From: Sinorhizobium fredii USDA 257
Lineage (GTDB): Bacteria; Pseudomonadota; Alphaproteobacteria; Rhizobiales; Rhizobiaceae
DNA length: 64,000 bases
Direction of reading: 5' to 3'
Assembly (NCBI RefSeq): GCF_000265205.3
Contig: NC_018000.1
Span: 3,038,001 to 3,102,000 of the forward strand
Position numbers and translations under genes: made by a program. The notes beneath the pieces were generated by a model that worked only from the letters and a program-made list of their open reading frames with translations, made no database searches and was not told the origin of the DNA. Shown piece by piece: positions 48,502 through 58,273 of the stretch; positions within the stretch are counted from its first letter, which is position 1, and the number at the start of each line of letters is the position of its first letter.

Positions 48502-51500
48502 ATGGCGATCATGTTCGTCAGAGCGCAGGTGATCAGCAGGGGAGCTGGACGTAGCATCGTCTCGGCCGCCGCCTATCGCCATCGCGCCAGGATGATGGAC
48601 GAGCAGGCCGGAATGTCGTTCAGCTACCGCGGCGGCACCTCCGAACTGGTGCATGAGGAGCTGGCGCTGCCGGACGAAATTCCGGCCTGGCTGCGGGCGG
48701 CGATCGATGGGCAATCGGTCGCCAAGGCAAGCGAGGCCCTCTGGAATGCGATCGAGGCTCACGAGACGCGGGCGGACGCGCAGCTTGCGCGCGAACTGAT
48801 CATCGCCTTGCCGGAGGAACTGACCCGGGCGGAGAACATCGCCCTGGTGCGCGAGTTCGTCCGGGACAATTTTACGTCGAAAGGAATGGTCGCCGACTGG
48901 GTGTTTCACGACAAGGACGGCAATCCGCACATCCATCTGATGACCACACTGAGGCCCCTGACGGAGGAGGGGTTCGGACCGAAGAAGGTTCCGGTGCTTG
49001 GCGAAGACGGCGAGCCGTTGCGTGTCGTCACGCCGGATCGGCCGAACGGCAAGATTGTCTACAAGCTCTGGGCCGGCGACAAGGAAACCATGAAGGCATG
49101 GAAGATCGCCTGGGCGGAAACCGCCAACCAGCATCTGGCGCTCGCCGGGCATGAGATCCGCCTCGACGGCCGCTCCTATGCCGAGCAGGGCCTCGACGGC
49201 ATCGCACAGAAACATCTCGGGCCGGAAAAGGCGGCGCTCGCGCGTAAGGGTGTCGAGATGTATTTCGCGCCGGCGGACTTGGCTCGGCGACAGGAGATGG
49301 CCGACCGGCTGCTCGCCGATCCCGAGCTTCTCCTGAAACAGCTCGGCAACGAGCGCTCCACATTCGACGAGAAGGATCTCGCCAAGGCGCTGCATCGCTA
49401 TGTCGACGAACCGACAGATTTCGCCAACATCCGCGCGCGCCTGATGGCGTCGGACGAGCTGGTCACACTCAGGCCACAGGAGATCGACGCGCAGACCGGC
49501 AAGGCGTCGGAGCCGGCAGTGTTCACCACGCGGGAGATCCTGCGTATCGAATACGATATGGCGCAGTCGGCGCAGGTCCTTTTAGGGCGAAAGGGCTTTG
49601 GCGTCTCAGCGAGACCAGTTGAGACTGCAATCCGAAACGTCGAAACGGCCGATCTGGCAAAGCCCTTCAAGTTCGATGCGGAACAGGTCGATGCCATTCG
49701 TCATGTCACCGGCGACAATGCGATTGCCGCCGTGGTCGGTCTTGCTGGCGCCGGCAAGTCGACGCTGCTCGCCGCCGCGCGCGTCGCCTGGGAAAGCGAG
49801 AACCGCCGGGTCTTCGGTGCGGCACTCGCAGGCAAGGCAGCCGAAGGTCTGGAGGACAGTTCTGGCATCAAGTCGCGCACGCTCGCATCTTGGGAACTCG
49901 CCTGGGCGTCGGGGCGTGGTTTGCTGGAGCGCGGCGACGTACTGGTGATCGACGAGGCAGGAATGGTGTCGTCGCGGCAGATGGCGCGTGTCATGAAGGC
50001 GATAGTAGACGCAGGCGCGAAAGCCGTGTTGGTGGGCGACGCGATGCAGCTGCAGCCGATCCAGGCGGGCGCGGCGTTCCGGGCGATCACCGAAAGGGTC
50101 GGCTTTGCGGAACTTGCCGGCGTGCGGCGGCAGCGCGATGTGTGGGCGCGCGACGCTTCGCGGCTCTTTGCCCGCGGCGAGGTCGAGAAGGCCCTCGACG
50201 CCTATGCCCGGCATGGCCGTATTGTCGAGACGGAGACGCGTCACGAAATCATCGGCCGGATTGTTTCCGACTGGGCGGATGCGCGCCGTGAACTTCTTCA
50301 GAAATCAGCTGACGACGAAAATGCGCCTCGCCTTCGCGGCGATGAATTGCTCGCGCTCGCCCACACCAATAACGACGTCAAACGGTTGAACGACGCGTTG
50401 CGCCAAGTGATGACGAACGAGGGCGCCCTGAGCGACGGCCGTACTTTCCAGACAGCTCGCGGCGCGCGCGAGTTCGCCGTCGGCGACCGCATCATCTTCC
50501 TCGAGAATGCCCGCTTCGTGGAGCCACGCGCCCGGCGTCTCGGACCGCAATACGTCAAAAACGGCATGCTCGGCACGGTCGTTTCCACTGACGACAAACG
50601 CGCCGATGCATTGCTGTCGATCCGTCTCGACAATGGCCGCGACGTCGTGATCAGCGAGGACAGCTATTGCAATGTCGATCATGGCTATGCCGCGACCATC
50701 CACAAGTCTCAAGGTGCGACTGTGGATCGGACCTTCGTGCTCGCCACCGGCATGATGGATCAGCATCTGACGTATGTGTCGATGACGCGGCATCGCGACC
50801 GCGCCGATCTCTATGCGGCGAAAGAAGACTTCAATGCGAAGCCGGAATGGGGAGGCAAGCCGCGCGTCGATCATGCCGCCGGCGTGACTGGCGAGCTCGT
50901 GGAGGCCGGGCAAGCGAGATTCCGGCCCGATGATGAGGATACGGAGGAAAGCCCCTATGCCGACATCCGAACCGACGACGGAGCCGTGCATCGTCTCTGG
51001 GGCGTGAGCCTGCCGAAGGCTCTCGAGGAGGCCGGCGTCTCGGAGCGCGATACAGTCACCTTGCGCAAGGATGGTGTCGAGAAGGTCAGGGTGACGGTGC
51101 CCGTCGTCGATGAGCGGACAGGCGAGAAGCGTTACGACGAACGGGAAGTCGACCGCAATGTCTGGACCGCAAGCCAAGTCGAAACTGCCGAAGCCCGCCA
51201 AGAGCGGATCGTACGCGAGAGTCACCGGCCGGAACTGTTCGAACAGCTTGTCCAGCGGCTGTCGCGCTCCGGCGCAAAGACGACGACGCTCGATTTCGAA
51301 AGCGAGGACGGCTACCAGGCGCATGCCAGCGACTTCGCACGGCGGCGCGGGATCGACAGTCTCTCATTGGCCGCGGCCCGAATGGAGGAGGGCGTTTCGC
51401 GGCGGCTGGCGTGGATTGCGGAAAAGCGCGAGCAGGTGGCGAAGCTCTGGGATCGGGCGAGCGTGGCGCTCGGCTTCGCGATCGAGCGGGAACGGCGCGT

Positions 51501-53121
51501 TTCGTACAGCGAGGAACGGACCGAAGGCCTCTCGGCCGGAATCCCGATTGGCGGCCACTATCTGATCCCGCCCACCGCCGAGTTCGCCCGAAGTGTCGAC
51601 GAGGATGCACGCTTGGCGCAGCTTTCCTCGCCCCAGTGGAAGGAGCGGGAACAAATCCTTCGGCCGCTGCTCGAAAGGATCTACCGCAATCCAGACGCGG
51701 CGATTGTCCACCTAAATGCGCTTGCATCGAATAGCGCCATCGAACCCCGGAAGCTTGCTGACGATCTCGCCAAAGCGCCGGACCGGCTCGGCCGCCTGCG
51801 CGGGTCCGACCTCATGGTCGACGGCCGAGCGGCGCGGAACGAGCGCAGTGTCGGCATGGCGGGCCTGGAGGAGTTGTTGCCCTTGGCTCGCGCCCACGCG
51901 ACCGAGTTCCGGAGAAATGTCGAGCGGTTCCGCGAGCGCGAGCACACGCGCCGCGCCTATATGTCCCTGTCCATCCCGGCGCTCTCGAAGCGCGCCATGG
52001 CGCGTCTTGTGGAGATCGAAGCGGTGCGCAAGCAGGGCGGAGACGATGCCTACAAGACCGCCTTTGCGCTCGCCGTGAAGGACCGCTCGATCGCGCAGGA
52101 GATCAAGGCCGTCAGCGACGCATTGACCGCCCGCTTCGGGTGGAGCGCCTTCGCCGCCAAGGCCGGCGCGATCACTGAGCGCAATGTGGCCGAACGCATG
52201 CCGGAAGATCTCAAGGATGAAAGACTTGGGAAACTTACGCGGCTCTTCGAGGCTGTCCGGCGCTTCACCGAACAGCAACATCTTGCCGAGAGGAAGGACC
52301 GGTCGAAGATCGTCGCCGGCGCGAGTGTCGAGTTCGGAAAGGGGGAAAACGCCGTGCTGCCGATGCTTGCAGCCGTGACGGAATTCAGGACGCCGGTGGA
52401 CGACGAGGCGCGAGCGCGAGCGCTTACCATGGCGCACTATTGCCATCATCGCGCGGCGCTCGCCGAGACCGCCAAACGTATCTGGCGCGATCCGGCAGCC
52501 GCCGTCGACAAGATCGAGGATCTGGTCGTCGAGGGCTTCGCCGGCGAGCGGATCGCCGCAGCCGTAGCCGACGACCCTGCCGCTTATGGCGCGCTCCGCG
52601 GCTCGGATCGTCTCATGGAGCGGATGCTTGCCTCTGGCAGGGACAGGAAGGAGGCGCTGCAGGCAGTGTCGGAAGCGGCCGTCCATCTGCGCTCGCTCAA
52701 CGCGGCTTACGTCAGCGCCTTCGATGCCGAGCGCCAGGCTGTTAAGGAAGAACGTCGGCGCATGGCTGTTGCTATTCCCGGTCTCTCGAAACCAGCCGAA
52801 GAAACCCTGCAGCGATTAGCGTCCGAGATGAAGAAGGAGAGCCGAAAGCTCGACTCGATGGCCGGTTCACTCGATTCGGATATCCGCCGGGAGTTTGCTG
52901 CCGTCAGCAGAGCGCTCGACGAGCGGTTCGGGCGCAATGCCATTCTCCGGGGGGACAAGGATCTCCTCAACAGAGTGCCGCCGGCCCAGCGGCCGGCTTT
53001 CGAGGCGCTGCAGGACAGGCTCAAGGTGTTGCAGCAGACTGCGCAGATCAACAGCAGCCACAAGGTCGTCTCCGATCGCCGCGAGCGCGTGATCAGTCGG
53101 GCACCTGGTTTCGAGCGTTAG
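48502..53121 (+). CDS. traA: TraA relaxase/helicase (Ti-type)
   Basis: The 1,539-residue protein runs from ATG 48502. A frame open to TTG 48361 crosses oriT, so I reject that start. Residues 1-~250 are the MobA/MobL relaxase: MAIMFVRAQVISRGAGRSIV, SAAAYRHRARMMDEQAGMSF, and the metal-binding HDKDGNPHIHLMTTLRPL. A TraI-like helicase follows with Walker A VVGLAGAGKSTLLAAARVAW, VLVIDEAGMVSSRQ and HGYAATIHKSQGATVDRTF. The C-terminal third is helical with two repeated modules (PALSKRAMARLVEIEAVRKQ, PGLSKPAEETLQRLASEMKK). It nicks oriT and unwinds the transferred strand. Confidence 0.96.
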   Translation: MAIMFVRAQVISRGAGRSIVSAAAYRHRARMMDEQAGMSFSYRGGTSELVHEELALPDEIPAWLRAAIDGQSVAKASEALWNAIEAHETRADAQLARELIIALPEELTRAENIALVREFVRDNFTSKGMVADWVFHDKDGNPHIHLMTTLRPLTEEGFGPKKVPVLGEDGEPLRVVTPDRPNGKIVYKLWAGDKETMKAWKIAWAETANQHLALAGHEIRLDGRSYAEQGLDGIAQKHLGPEKAALARKGVEMYFAPADLARRQEMADRLLADPELLLKQLGNERSTFDEKDLAKALHRYVDEPTDFANIRARLMASDELVTLRPQEIDAQTGKASEPAVFTTREILRIEYDMAQSAQVLLGRKGFGVSARPVETAIRNVETADLAKPFKFDAEQVDAIRHVTGDNAIAAVVGLAGAGKSTLLAAARVAWESENRRVFGAALAGKAAEGLEDSSGIKSRTLASWELAWASGRGLLERGDVLVIDEAGMVSSRQMARVMKAIVDAGAKAVLVGDAMQLQPIQAGAAFRAITERVGFAELAGVRRQRDVWARDASRLFARGEVEKALDAYARHGRIVETETRHEIIGRIVSDWADARRELLQKSADDENAPRLRGDELLALAHTNNDVKRLNDALRQVMTNEGALSDGRTFQTARGAREFAVGDRIIFLENARFVEPRARRLGPQYVKNGMLGTVVSTDDKRADALLSIRLDNGRDVVISEDSYCNVDHGYAATIHKSQGATVDRTFVLATGMMDQHLTYVSMTRHRDRADLYAAKEDFNAKPEWGGKPRVDHAAGVTGELVEAGQARFRPDDEDTEESPYADIRTDDGAVHRLWGVSLPKALEEAGVSERDTVTLRKDGVEKVRVTVPVVDERTGEKRYDEREVDRNVWTASQVETAEARQERIVRESHRPELFEQLVQRLSRSGAKTTTLDFESEDGYQAHASDFARRRGIDSLSLAAARMEEGVSRRLAWIAEKREQVAKLWDRASVALGFAIERERRVSYSEERTEGLSAGIPIGGHYLIPPTAEFARSVDEDARLAQLSSPQWKEREQILRPLLERIYRNPDAAIVHLNALASNSAIEPRKLADDLAKAPDRLGRLRGSDLMVDGRAARNERSVGMAGLEELLPLARAHATEFRRNVERFREREHTRRAYMSLSIPALSKRAMARLVEIEAVRKQGGDDAYKTAFALAVKDRSIAQEIKAVSDALTARFGWSAFAAKAGAITERNVAERMPEDLKDERLGKLTRLFEAVRRFTEQQHLAERKDRSKIVAGASVEFGKGENAVLPMLAAVTEFRTPVDDEARARALTMAHYCHHRAALAETAKRIWRDPAAAVDKIEDLVVEGFAGERIAAAVADDPAAYGALRGSDRLMERMLASGRDRKEALQAVSEAAVHLRSLNAAYVSAFDAERQAVKEERRRMAVAIPGLSKPAEETLQRLASEMKKESRKLDSMAGSLDSDIRREFAAVSRALDERFGRNAILRGDKDLLNRVPPAQRPAFEALQDRLKVLQQTAQINSSHKVVSDRRERVISRAPGFER

Positions 53122-53218
53122 ACCCCAATAAACTGCTACTCCAGATAATGCCTAGGCGAGGCGCTGCGGTAGATGATCGCTGCGCCGGCGCCGGTGTTCA
53201 TGGATGGGCCTCGCGCTG

Positions 53219-54292
53219 TCAGCGAATCCACTCATTCCAGCGTTGCAGCAGCATTGCAGTATTGGCGTTGATCCATTCCGCATCAGGCACGATCACGTAA
53301 TCCCGAACGTCGTCGCCTTGCGGCATTGTAAGGCGCGCTTCCTCGGACATCAACGCAATGGCGTCACGGCTTGGGGGCGTGCAGGAAAGAACCTCGCATG
53401 CCTTGGCCTGGGCCGCCGGAGAATTCAGCCAGAATGCGATCAGCTTGAGCGCATTGTCGCGGTGCGGCGCCCCTTTGAGGAGTGCTATCCGGTCGCCGAC
53501 GAGGAAGGAGGCCTTGTAGGACCAGGCGATCGGCAGTCCTTCGGTCTGCATCGCCTTTGCGCGCGTCAACCAGATTTGCCCGAGCGAATACTCGCCATTG
53601 CGAAACCCCTGCATGCTTTGATCGCCGGTTTTCCACCACAGTGAGATCGAAGGCCTGATCTTATCGAGCTTGGCCAACGCACGATCGATGTCGAGCGGGA
53701 ACAGTTCATCTCGCTTGACGCCGTCGGCGAGAAGCGCCGCGGCCATGACGCGCCAAGGGTCGTCGAAATTCGGGAAGGCACGTTCTCCCGGGAAATTCTC
53801 TGTGTCCCACATGTCGGCCCAGGTCTCTGGAGCGGGATCGCCGGACTTTCCGGTCCTGTAGGCCAACAGCGTTGCCGTCGACTGCAAGAGCGCTCCGCCA
53901 GCCGAGCAGGCATTGGCACTAAGGTCCTTTCGACCGGCAAACTGGCGGCAGTACTCGGTCAGGTCCTCCGTGACTTCTCGATGCGCCTTTGACGCGGCTT
54001 GGATCTCGCCATCGAGATAAAGGTCCCAATTGACATTTCCGGTTTTCACCATTGCGGCAGCCTTTGCTCGCATCTCAGCGTTGGTCGCGACGACGGTTAC
54101 GACTTCTATTCCCGTCGCCTTTGTGAACGGATCGAACCATGCCTCCTTCAAGGCCCGGTCATAGGCACCGCCGGTCGAAGCGATGATGACCTGCTCGGCG
54201 GCGACCGTCGGGAGCGTCAAGGCTATCCAGGAGAGTAGACTGGCAATGGTCGGCTTAAGGATTTTTGCGAAATGCGAAAGCAGAGAGGTCAT
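53219..54292 (-). CDS. ABC transporter substrate-binding protein (spermidine/putrescine-type)
   Basis: The 357-residue protein has signal sequence IASLLSWIALTLPTVAAEQ, then VIIASTGGAYDRALKEAWFD and a periplasmic binding fold with RVMAAALLADGVKRDELFPL, LWWKTGDQSMQGFRNGEYSL. It matches the PotD/AfuA-like extracellular solute-binding family. Substrate is unknown; related operons import polyamines, amino acids or small organic acids. It is last in a reverse-strand ATPase-permease-permease-binding protein operon. Confidence 0.88.
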   Translation of the reverse strand: MTSLLSHFAKILKPTIASLLSWIALTLPTVAAEQVIIASTGGAYDRALKEAWFDPFTKATGIEVVTVVATNAEMRAKAAAMVKTGNVNWDLYLDGEIQAASKAHREVTEDLTEYCRQFAGRKDLSANACSAGGALLQSTATLLAYRTGKSGDPAPETWADMWDTENFPGERAFPNFDDPWRVMAAALLADGVKRDELFPLDIDRALAKLDKIRPSISLWWKTGDQSMQGFRNGEYSLGQIWLTRAKAMQTEGLPIAWSYKASFLVGDRIALLKGAPHRDNALKLIAFWLNSPAAQAKACEVLSCTPPSRDAIALMSEEARLTMPQGDDVRDYVIVPDAEWINANTAMLLQRWNEWIR

Positions 54293-54342
54293 GAGAGGTT
54301 CCCTTTATCACGTCAGTTGGTGGGAAACGGAGATCGCCGGTT

Positions 54343-55209
54343 TCACGCGTTGGGCTTACGGGCATTGAGGAGATGAACCGCGCCCATGAGCAGGAGGGAG
54401 GTGGCGACAAGCACGGTCGAGACCGCGGCGATGACAGGTGTCAGGTTGAAGTCGATATCCTCGAACATCTTGCGCCCGATCGATTTCCCTCCGATGTCCG
54501 ATATGAAGAACGCAACGGTTGCTTCATCGAATGAGGCGAGAAAGGCAAACACCGCCGCGGCTGCGACACCGGGCACGATGTTCGGCAGCACGACCAGAAA
54601 GAACGCCTGCAGCCTGTTAGCTCCGCAGTTCAACGCTGCCAGTTCGAGCGTCGGATCGAAACGCTGCAGCGACGCCGTGACGGTGATGATCACGTAGGGG
54701 ACTGCAAGTACGGTATGTGCGACAAGGAAGCCGAAAAAGCTGCCGGTGAGCTGCAACGGCGCAAAGGCGAGATAGAGAGCCACACCGAGGATGATGTGTG
54801 GCACGATCATCGGTCCGAGCGCGAGCGCCTGCAATGCGGATCTGAAGGGAAGACATCCTCGTACGATCGAAAGAGCCGCCATGGTGCCCACGACCGTTGC
54901 TGTCGCGGTTGTCGCCAGGGCGATTTTGAGGCTGAACCATGTTGCAGCCATCCAGTCCGGATCATTGAAGTAGGCGCTGTACCATTTGAGCGTCAGGCCC
55001 CGCGGCGGGAACTCGATATAGTCGGTTTCGCTGAGCGACATCGGTACGACGATCAGCGTCGGAAGCAGCAGAAAGAAGAGAACGCATCCGATCCCCGCAC
55101 CGATGGCCAGAATGATCGCCCCTCTTGTGCAGGCGCGGATCGTCGGAGAGGTGAAAACATCAAGGGCTGCGGGAAGGCGGCCGTGCACCTGTGCTTGATC
55201 AATGGACAC
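54343..55209 (-). CDS. ABC transporter permease (PotC-like)
   Basis: The 288-residue permease has six hydrophobic segments, for example AIILAIGAGIGCVLFFLLLP, ALATTATATVVGTMAALSIV, ALALGPMIVPHIILGVALYL and VPYVIITVTASLQRFDP. The EAA-type loop reads LELAALNCGANRLQAFFLVV then LPNIVPG, which docks the ATPase. Start MSIDQAQVHG overlaps the upstream permease gene by 11 bases. Confidence 0.92.
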   Translation of the reverse strand: MSIDQAQVHGRLPAALDVFTSPTIRACTRGAIILAIGAGIGCVLFFLLLPTLIVVPMSLSETDYIEFPPRGLTLKWYSAYFNDPDWMAATWFSLKIALATTATATVVGTMAALSIVRGCLPFRSALQALALGPMIVPHIILGVALYLAFAPLQLTGSFFGFLVAHTVLAVPYVIITVTASLQRFDPTLELAALNCGANRLQAFFLVVLPNIVPGVAAAAVFAFLASFDEATVAFFISDIGGKSIGRKMFEDIDFNLTPVIAAVSTVLVATSLLLMGAVHLLNARKPNA

Positions 55210-56080
55210 TGTTCAATCCCTTGCTGAGCGATAGCGTCCTGCGGAACAGCAGGACAAAAAGGAGAGTGACGGCGAGAAGCACGGTCGAAAGCGCTGCCGC
55301 AAACGGCCAATCGAGTAGAACTGTCGTCTGCTGGCCGATGAGCGTCGCCATGAGCATTGAGCCAGGACCGCCCACCAGCGCCGGTGTGATGTAGAAGCCG
55401 AGCGCGAGAACGAAGCACATCACGCTGCCGGCAAAGACGCCGGGGAGACTAAGCGGTAGGGTCACGGCAACGAAAGCCCGCACAGGTCCGGCTCCCAGAT
55501 TGCGGGCGGCGCGGATGTAATCGGGGGGAAGGGCGCGCAGTGCCGAATAGATCGGAAGGATCATGAATGGCATCAGCACGTGCGTCATGGCGAGGATGAC
55601 TGCACCCTGCGTGTAGATCAGCTTTAGCGGCCCGTCGGTAATGCCTATTTCGAGGAGTAGTTGGTTGACGATGCCGTTGCGTTGGAGAAGGACGACCCAT
55701 GCGTAGGAGCGGATGAGGACAGAAGTCCATAGCGGAATGAAGACGCAGGCTGCGACAACCCCGGCCAAGCCCTTACGGAGCCGCGCCATGAGGTAGGCAA
55801 CCGGAAAGCCGACAACGAGGCTCGCGATCGTCACCACGAGAGCGACCTCGATCGTGCTTAAGAGAACGCCGAGATGAAGCGGCTCGGAGAAAATGCGGCG
55901 GTAGTGGTCAAATGTTCCTCCGGAGAAGCTCAATGCGACGAGCCGCACAACCGGATAGAGAAAGCCTGCCACCAGGGCAGCGACGAGCGGTGCGGCCAAT
56001 CCCAACGATGCGGACGGCGAATAAAAACGCGCCGACGACAACGTTGACCGAGCGGAAGAGTGTGGCGAGGAGTTCGTCAT
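55199..56080 (-). CDS. ABC transporter permease (PotB-like)
   Basis: The 293-residue permease has hydrophobic segments LGLAAPLVAALVAGFLYPVV, VVTIASLVVGFPVAYLMARL, VLVSV-type loops and FIPLWTSVLIRSYAWVVLLQ. The EAA loop is YIRAARNLGAGPVRAFVAVT then LPLSLPGV. With the PotC-like permease it would form the heterodimeric channel. Overlaps the ATPase gene by ATGA. Confidence 0.92.
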   Translation of the reverse strand: MTNSSPHSSARSTLSSARFYSPSASLGLAAPLVAALVAGFLYPVVRLVALSFSGGTFDHYRRIFSEPLHLGVLLSTIEVALVVTIASLVVGFPVAYLMARLRKGLAGVVAACVFIPLWTSVLIRSYAWVVLLQRNGIVNQLLLEIGITDGPLKLIYTQGAVILAMTHVLMPFMILPIYSALRALPPDYIRAARNLGAGPVRAFVAVTLPLSLPGVFAGSVMCFVLALGFYITPALVGGPGSMLMATLIGQQTTVLLDWPFAAALSTVLLAVTLLFVLLFRRTLSLSKGLNSVH

Positions 56081-57195
56081 GCAGCGCGCCTCTCCGTCAC
56101 AGGAAAGATGTGCAAGGCCTTCTCATCGAGGAGGATGTCCACCTGGTCGTTCTTCTGGAATGGCACGAACCCGTCGGCGGCGATCTGCACCTGCAGGCTC
56201 GCCTCCGGGCGATCGGCACGGCGGACGAGATAGATGTAGGTGGAGCCAATGAATACAGCGGCGTCCACGACACCTGGCAGCGCATCGGCGCCCCCATGGC
56301 CTCGCTTCACAAGCCGCATCCGTTCCGGACGGATTGCCATGCGCAAAGCTTCGCCGGCTGTGCACCTGCGCTCGAGGTCGTTCGCCGCTGAGCGAACGTT
56401 GAGCACGATCCCCTCGGATAAACGCACGACCGCATTTTCAGCCGAGCTTTCAAGGCAATCGCCATCGATAAAATTCATCCGGCCGATGAAGTCCGCGACG
56501 AACTCGGTTTTCGGCTGCCGGTAGAGCTCCGCCGGTGTGCCGAACTGCACCAGACGGCCATCGGACATGATGGCGACGCGATCCGACATCGTCAGTGCTT
56601 CGTCCTGATCATGCGTCACATAGATGACCGTAGCGCCAAGCCGCTCCTGCAGGCGCTTGATCTCAAACTGCATCGCCTCTCGCAATTTCTTGTCGAGTGC
56701 GCCGAGCGGTTCATCCATCAGGAGGACGGGTGGCTCGAACGCCAAAGCGCGCGCCACCGCGACGCGTTGCTGCTGGCCACCAGAAAGCTGGTTGGGGTAG
56801 CGTTCTGCGTAGCCGGAGAGTTGCACGAGTTCCAGCATCTCGTCGACGCGCCGGGCAATTGCCGCCTTGTGCATCCGACCTCGCATCCTCAGCGGGAACG
56901 CGATGTTCTGTCGGATGGTCAGATGCGGGAAAAGCGCATACTTCTGGAACACCATTCCGATGTCGCGGTGATTGGGCGCGAGGAAGGTGACGTCCCGCCC
57001 CCCGATGGTTATCCTGCCGGCGTTTGGCGCCTCGAAACCGGCGATCATTGTCAGGGCCGTCGTCTTGCCGGAGCCAGACGGCCCCAGCAAAGAGACGAAC
57101 TCCCCTGCAGCGATGTCGAGCGACAGCTCGCGAACCGCAATGGCCTCGCCGTATCGTTTTTGAAGTCCCGCAAGGGACAGAGATTGACCGATCAA
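56077..57195 (-). CDS. ABC transporter ATP-binding protein (PotA-like)
   Basis: The 372-residue protein has Walker A SLLGPSGSGKTTALTMIAGF, Q-loop GMVFQKYALFPHLTIRQNI, signature LSGGQQQRVAVARALAFEP, Walker B VLLMDEPLGALDKKL and H-loop YVTHDQDEALTMSDRV, followed by a C-terminal TOBE regulatory domain (residues ~270-370). It is first in the reverse-strand transporter operon, divergent from the GntR-type gene. Confidence 0.95.
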   Translation of the reverse strand: MIGQSLSLAGLQKRYGEAIAVRELSLDIAAGEFVSLLGPSGSGKTTALTMIAGFEAPNAGRITIGGRDVTFLAPNHRDIGMVFQKYALFPHLTIRQNIAFPLRMRGRMHKAAIARRVDEMLELVQLSGYAERYPNQLSGGQQQRVAVARALAFEPPVLLMDEPLGALDKKLREAMQFEIKRLQERLGATVIYVTHDQDEALTMSDRVAIMSDGRLVQFGTPAELYRQPKTEFVADFIGRMNFIDGDCLESSAENAVVRLSEGIVLNVRSAANDLERRCTAGEALRMAIRPERMRLVKRGHGGADALPGVVDAAVFIGSTYIYLVRRADRPEASLQVQIAADGFVPFQKNDQVDILLDEKALHIFPVTERRAA

Positions 57196-57387
57196 ATCCG
57201 CCTTTCCTTTCAGCTGCTGGACGCTCTTCGGCGTCTCTCCCTGGGTACGGCCGATTCGACCGCAATGAAGATCCGTCTTCCGACTCTAAGGGGGAGTCAG
57301 GACGAGGTGCTATTGCTGAAGTTTGGTTCACACGGGACGCGAGTATGCGGTCCGCGTGACGGCGCAAGGGAAAGCTGCTAATACCGC

Positions 57388-57441
57388 TGATGCGACAAAA
57401 GCTTTGCAAAACCTTTACACTTCATTTTTGTTGCATCAAAA
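57388..57441. promoter_or_regulatory. putative GntR operators in the divergent transporter/regulator promoter
   Basis: TTTTGTTGCATCAAAA at 57426-57441 differs by one base from the perfect palindrome at 58203-58218. A partial copy on the other strand (TGATGCGACAAAA, 57388-57400) lies 26 bp to the left. Both sit in the 277-bp gap between the ABC ATPase gene and the GntR-type gene. Confidence 0.6.
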
Positions 57442-57472
57442 ATTCATAGTGTCAACTGATCGTGAGAGTGAA

Positions 57473-58171
57473 ATGCCGGATATTCCAAACAAGGCGCCGC
57501 AGGTCGAGCGGGCAATGGAAAGGTTGGGGGATGCGGCCTATCGGCAAATGAAGGAGCGCATCATCCGCGGCGTCTATAGGCCTGGCCACAAGTTGACGGT
57601 TCGCGCCGTCGCGCAGGATCTCGACGTCAGCACAACGCCAGCGCGTGATGCCATCAACAGGCTGACGAGCGAGGGAGCGCTTGTTTACACCGGGCCGAAG
57701 ACGGTTGTCGTTCCGGTTCTCGACGCGACCGCGCTTCGAGAAATAACCCTCACGCGCCTGGCGCTCGAAGGGCTCGCCTCGGAGCAGGCTGCCCAACACG
57801 GCACGCCTGCTGACGTGGAGGAATTAAAGTCCTTACAAAGGCTTATCAATTCCGCTCTAGACGAAAAGCGCTATGCGGAAGCGCTTTGGCACAACAAGGA
57901 ATTCCACTTCGCGATTTATCGCCTCTCGGGACTTCCTCATCTCGTCTCGATCATCGAAAGCCTCTGGCTGAGGATCGGCCCCTCATTGCACAATCTCTAC
58001 CCAGAATTTGCCGAGGAGAAGTATGGAGTTCGCAATCACGAGATCGCCATGGAGGCTCTTGAAGAGCGCGACGCGGCGAGCCTCAGGGCAGCGATGGAGA
58101 ATGACATTCGCGATGGTTATCGGCGGCTGAAGCGCGCCAATCAAGAGAAAGAAGGTGACTGTTCGGCCTAA
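57473..58171 (+). CDS. GntR-family transcriptional regulator (FCD type)
   Basis: From ATG 57473 the regulator has 232 residues. The N-terminal winged helix reads YRQMKERIIRGVYRPGHKLT, VRAVAQDLDVSTTPARDAIN and RLTSEGALVYTGPKTVVVP. The C-terminal FCD helical ligand domain includes ITLTRLALEGLASEQAA, RYAEALWHNKEFHFAIYRLS and HEIAMEALEERDAASLRAAM. It is placed between the transporter operon and the enzyme operon, and near-identical palindromes lie before both, so it probably controls both in response to the substrate or a product. Confidence 0.92.
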   Translation: MPDIPNKAPQVERAMERLGDAAYRQMKERIIRGVYRPGHKLTVRAVAQDLDVSTTPARDAINRLTSEGALVYTGPKTVVVPVLDATALREITLTRLALEGLASEQAAQHGTPADVEELKSLQRLINSALDEKRYAEALWHNKEFHFAIYRLSGLPHLVSIIESLWLRIGPSLHNLYPEFAEEKYGVRNHEIAMEALEERDAASLRAAMENDIRDGYRRLKRANQEKEGDCSA

Positions 58172-58202
58172 GATTTTGTTGCATGGACTTGACGGGCTGC
58201 AT

Positions 58203-58218
58203 TTTTGTTGCAACAAAA
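58203..58218. promoter_or_regulatory. perfect palindrome TTTTGTTGCAACAAAA, putative GntR operator
   Basis: This 16-bp perfect palindrome lies 55 bp before the aminotransferase start. A half-site TTTTGTTGCA is at 58174. The same motif occurs with one mismatch upstream of the regulator at 57426-57441. Confidence 0.65.
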
Positions 58219-58273
58219 TTGTGAAGCTCGTGCAAAGCGAGCGATCGTTTTCTTTGTCAGGAAGCCGGAAACT

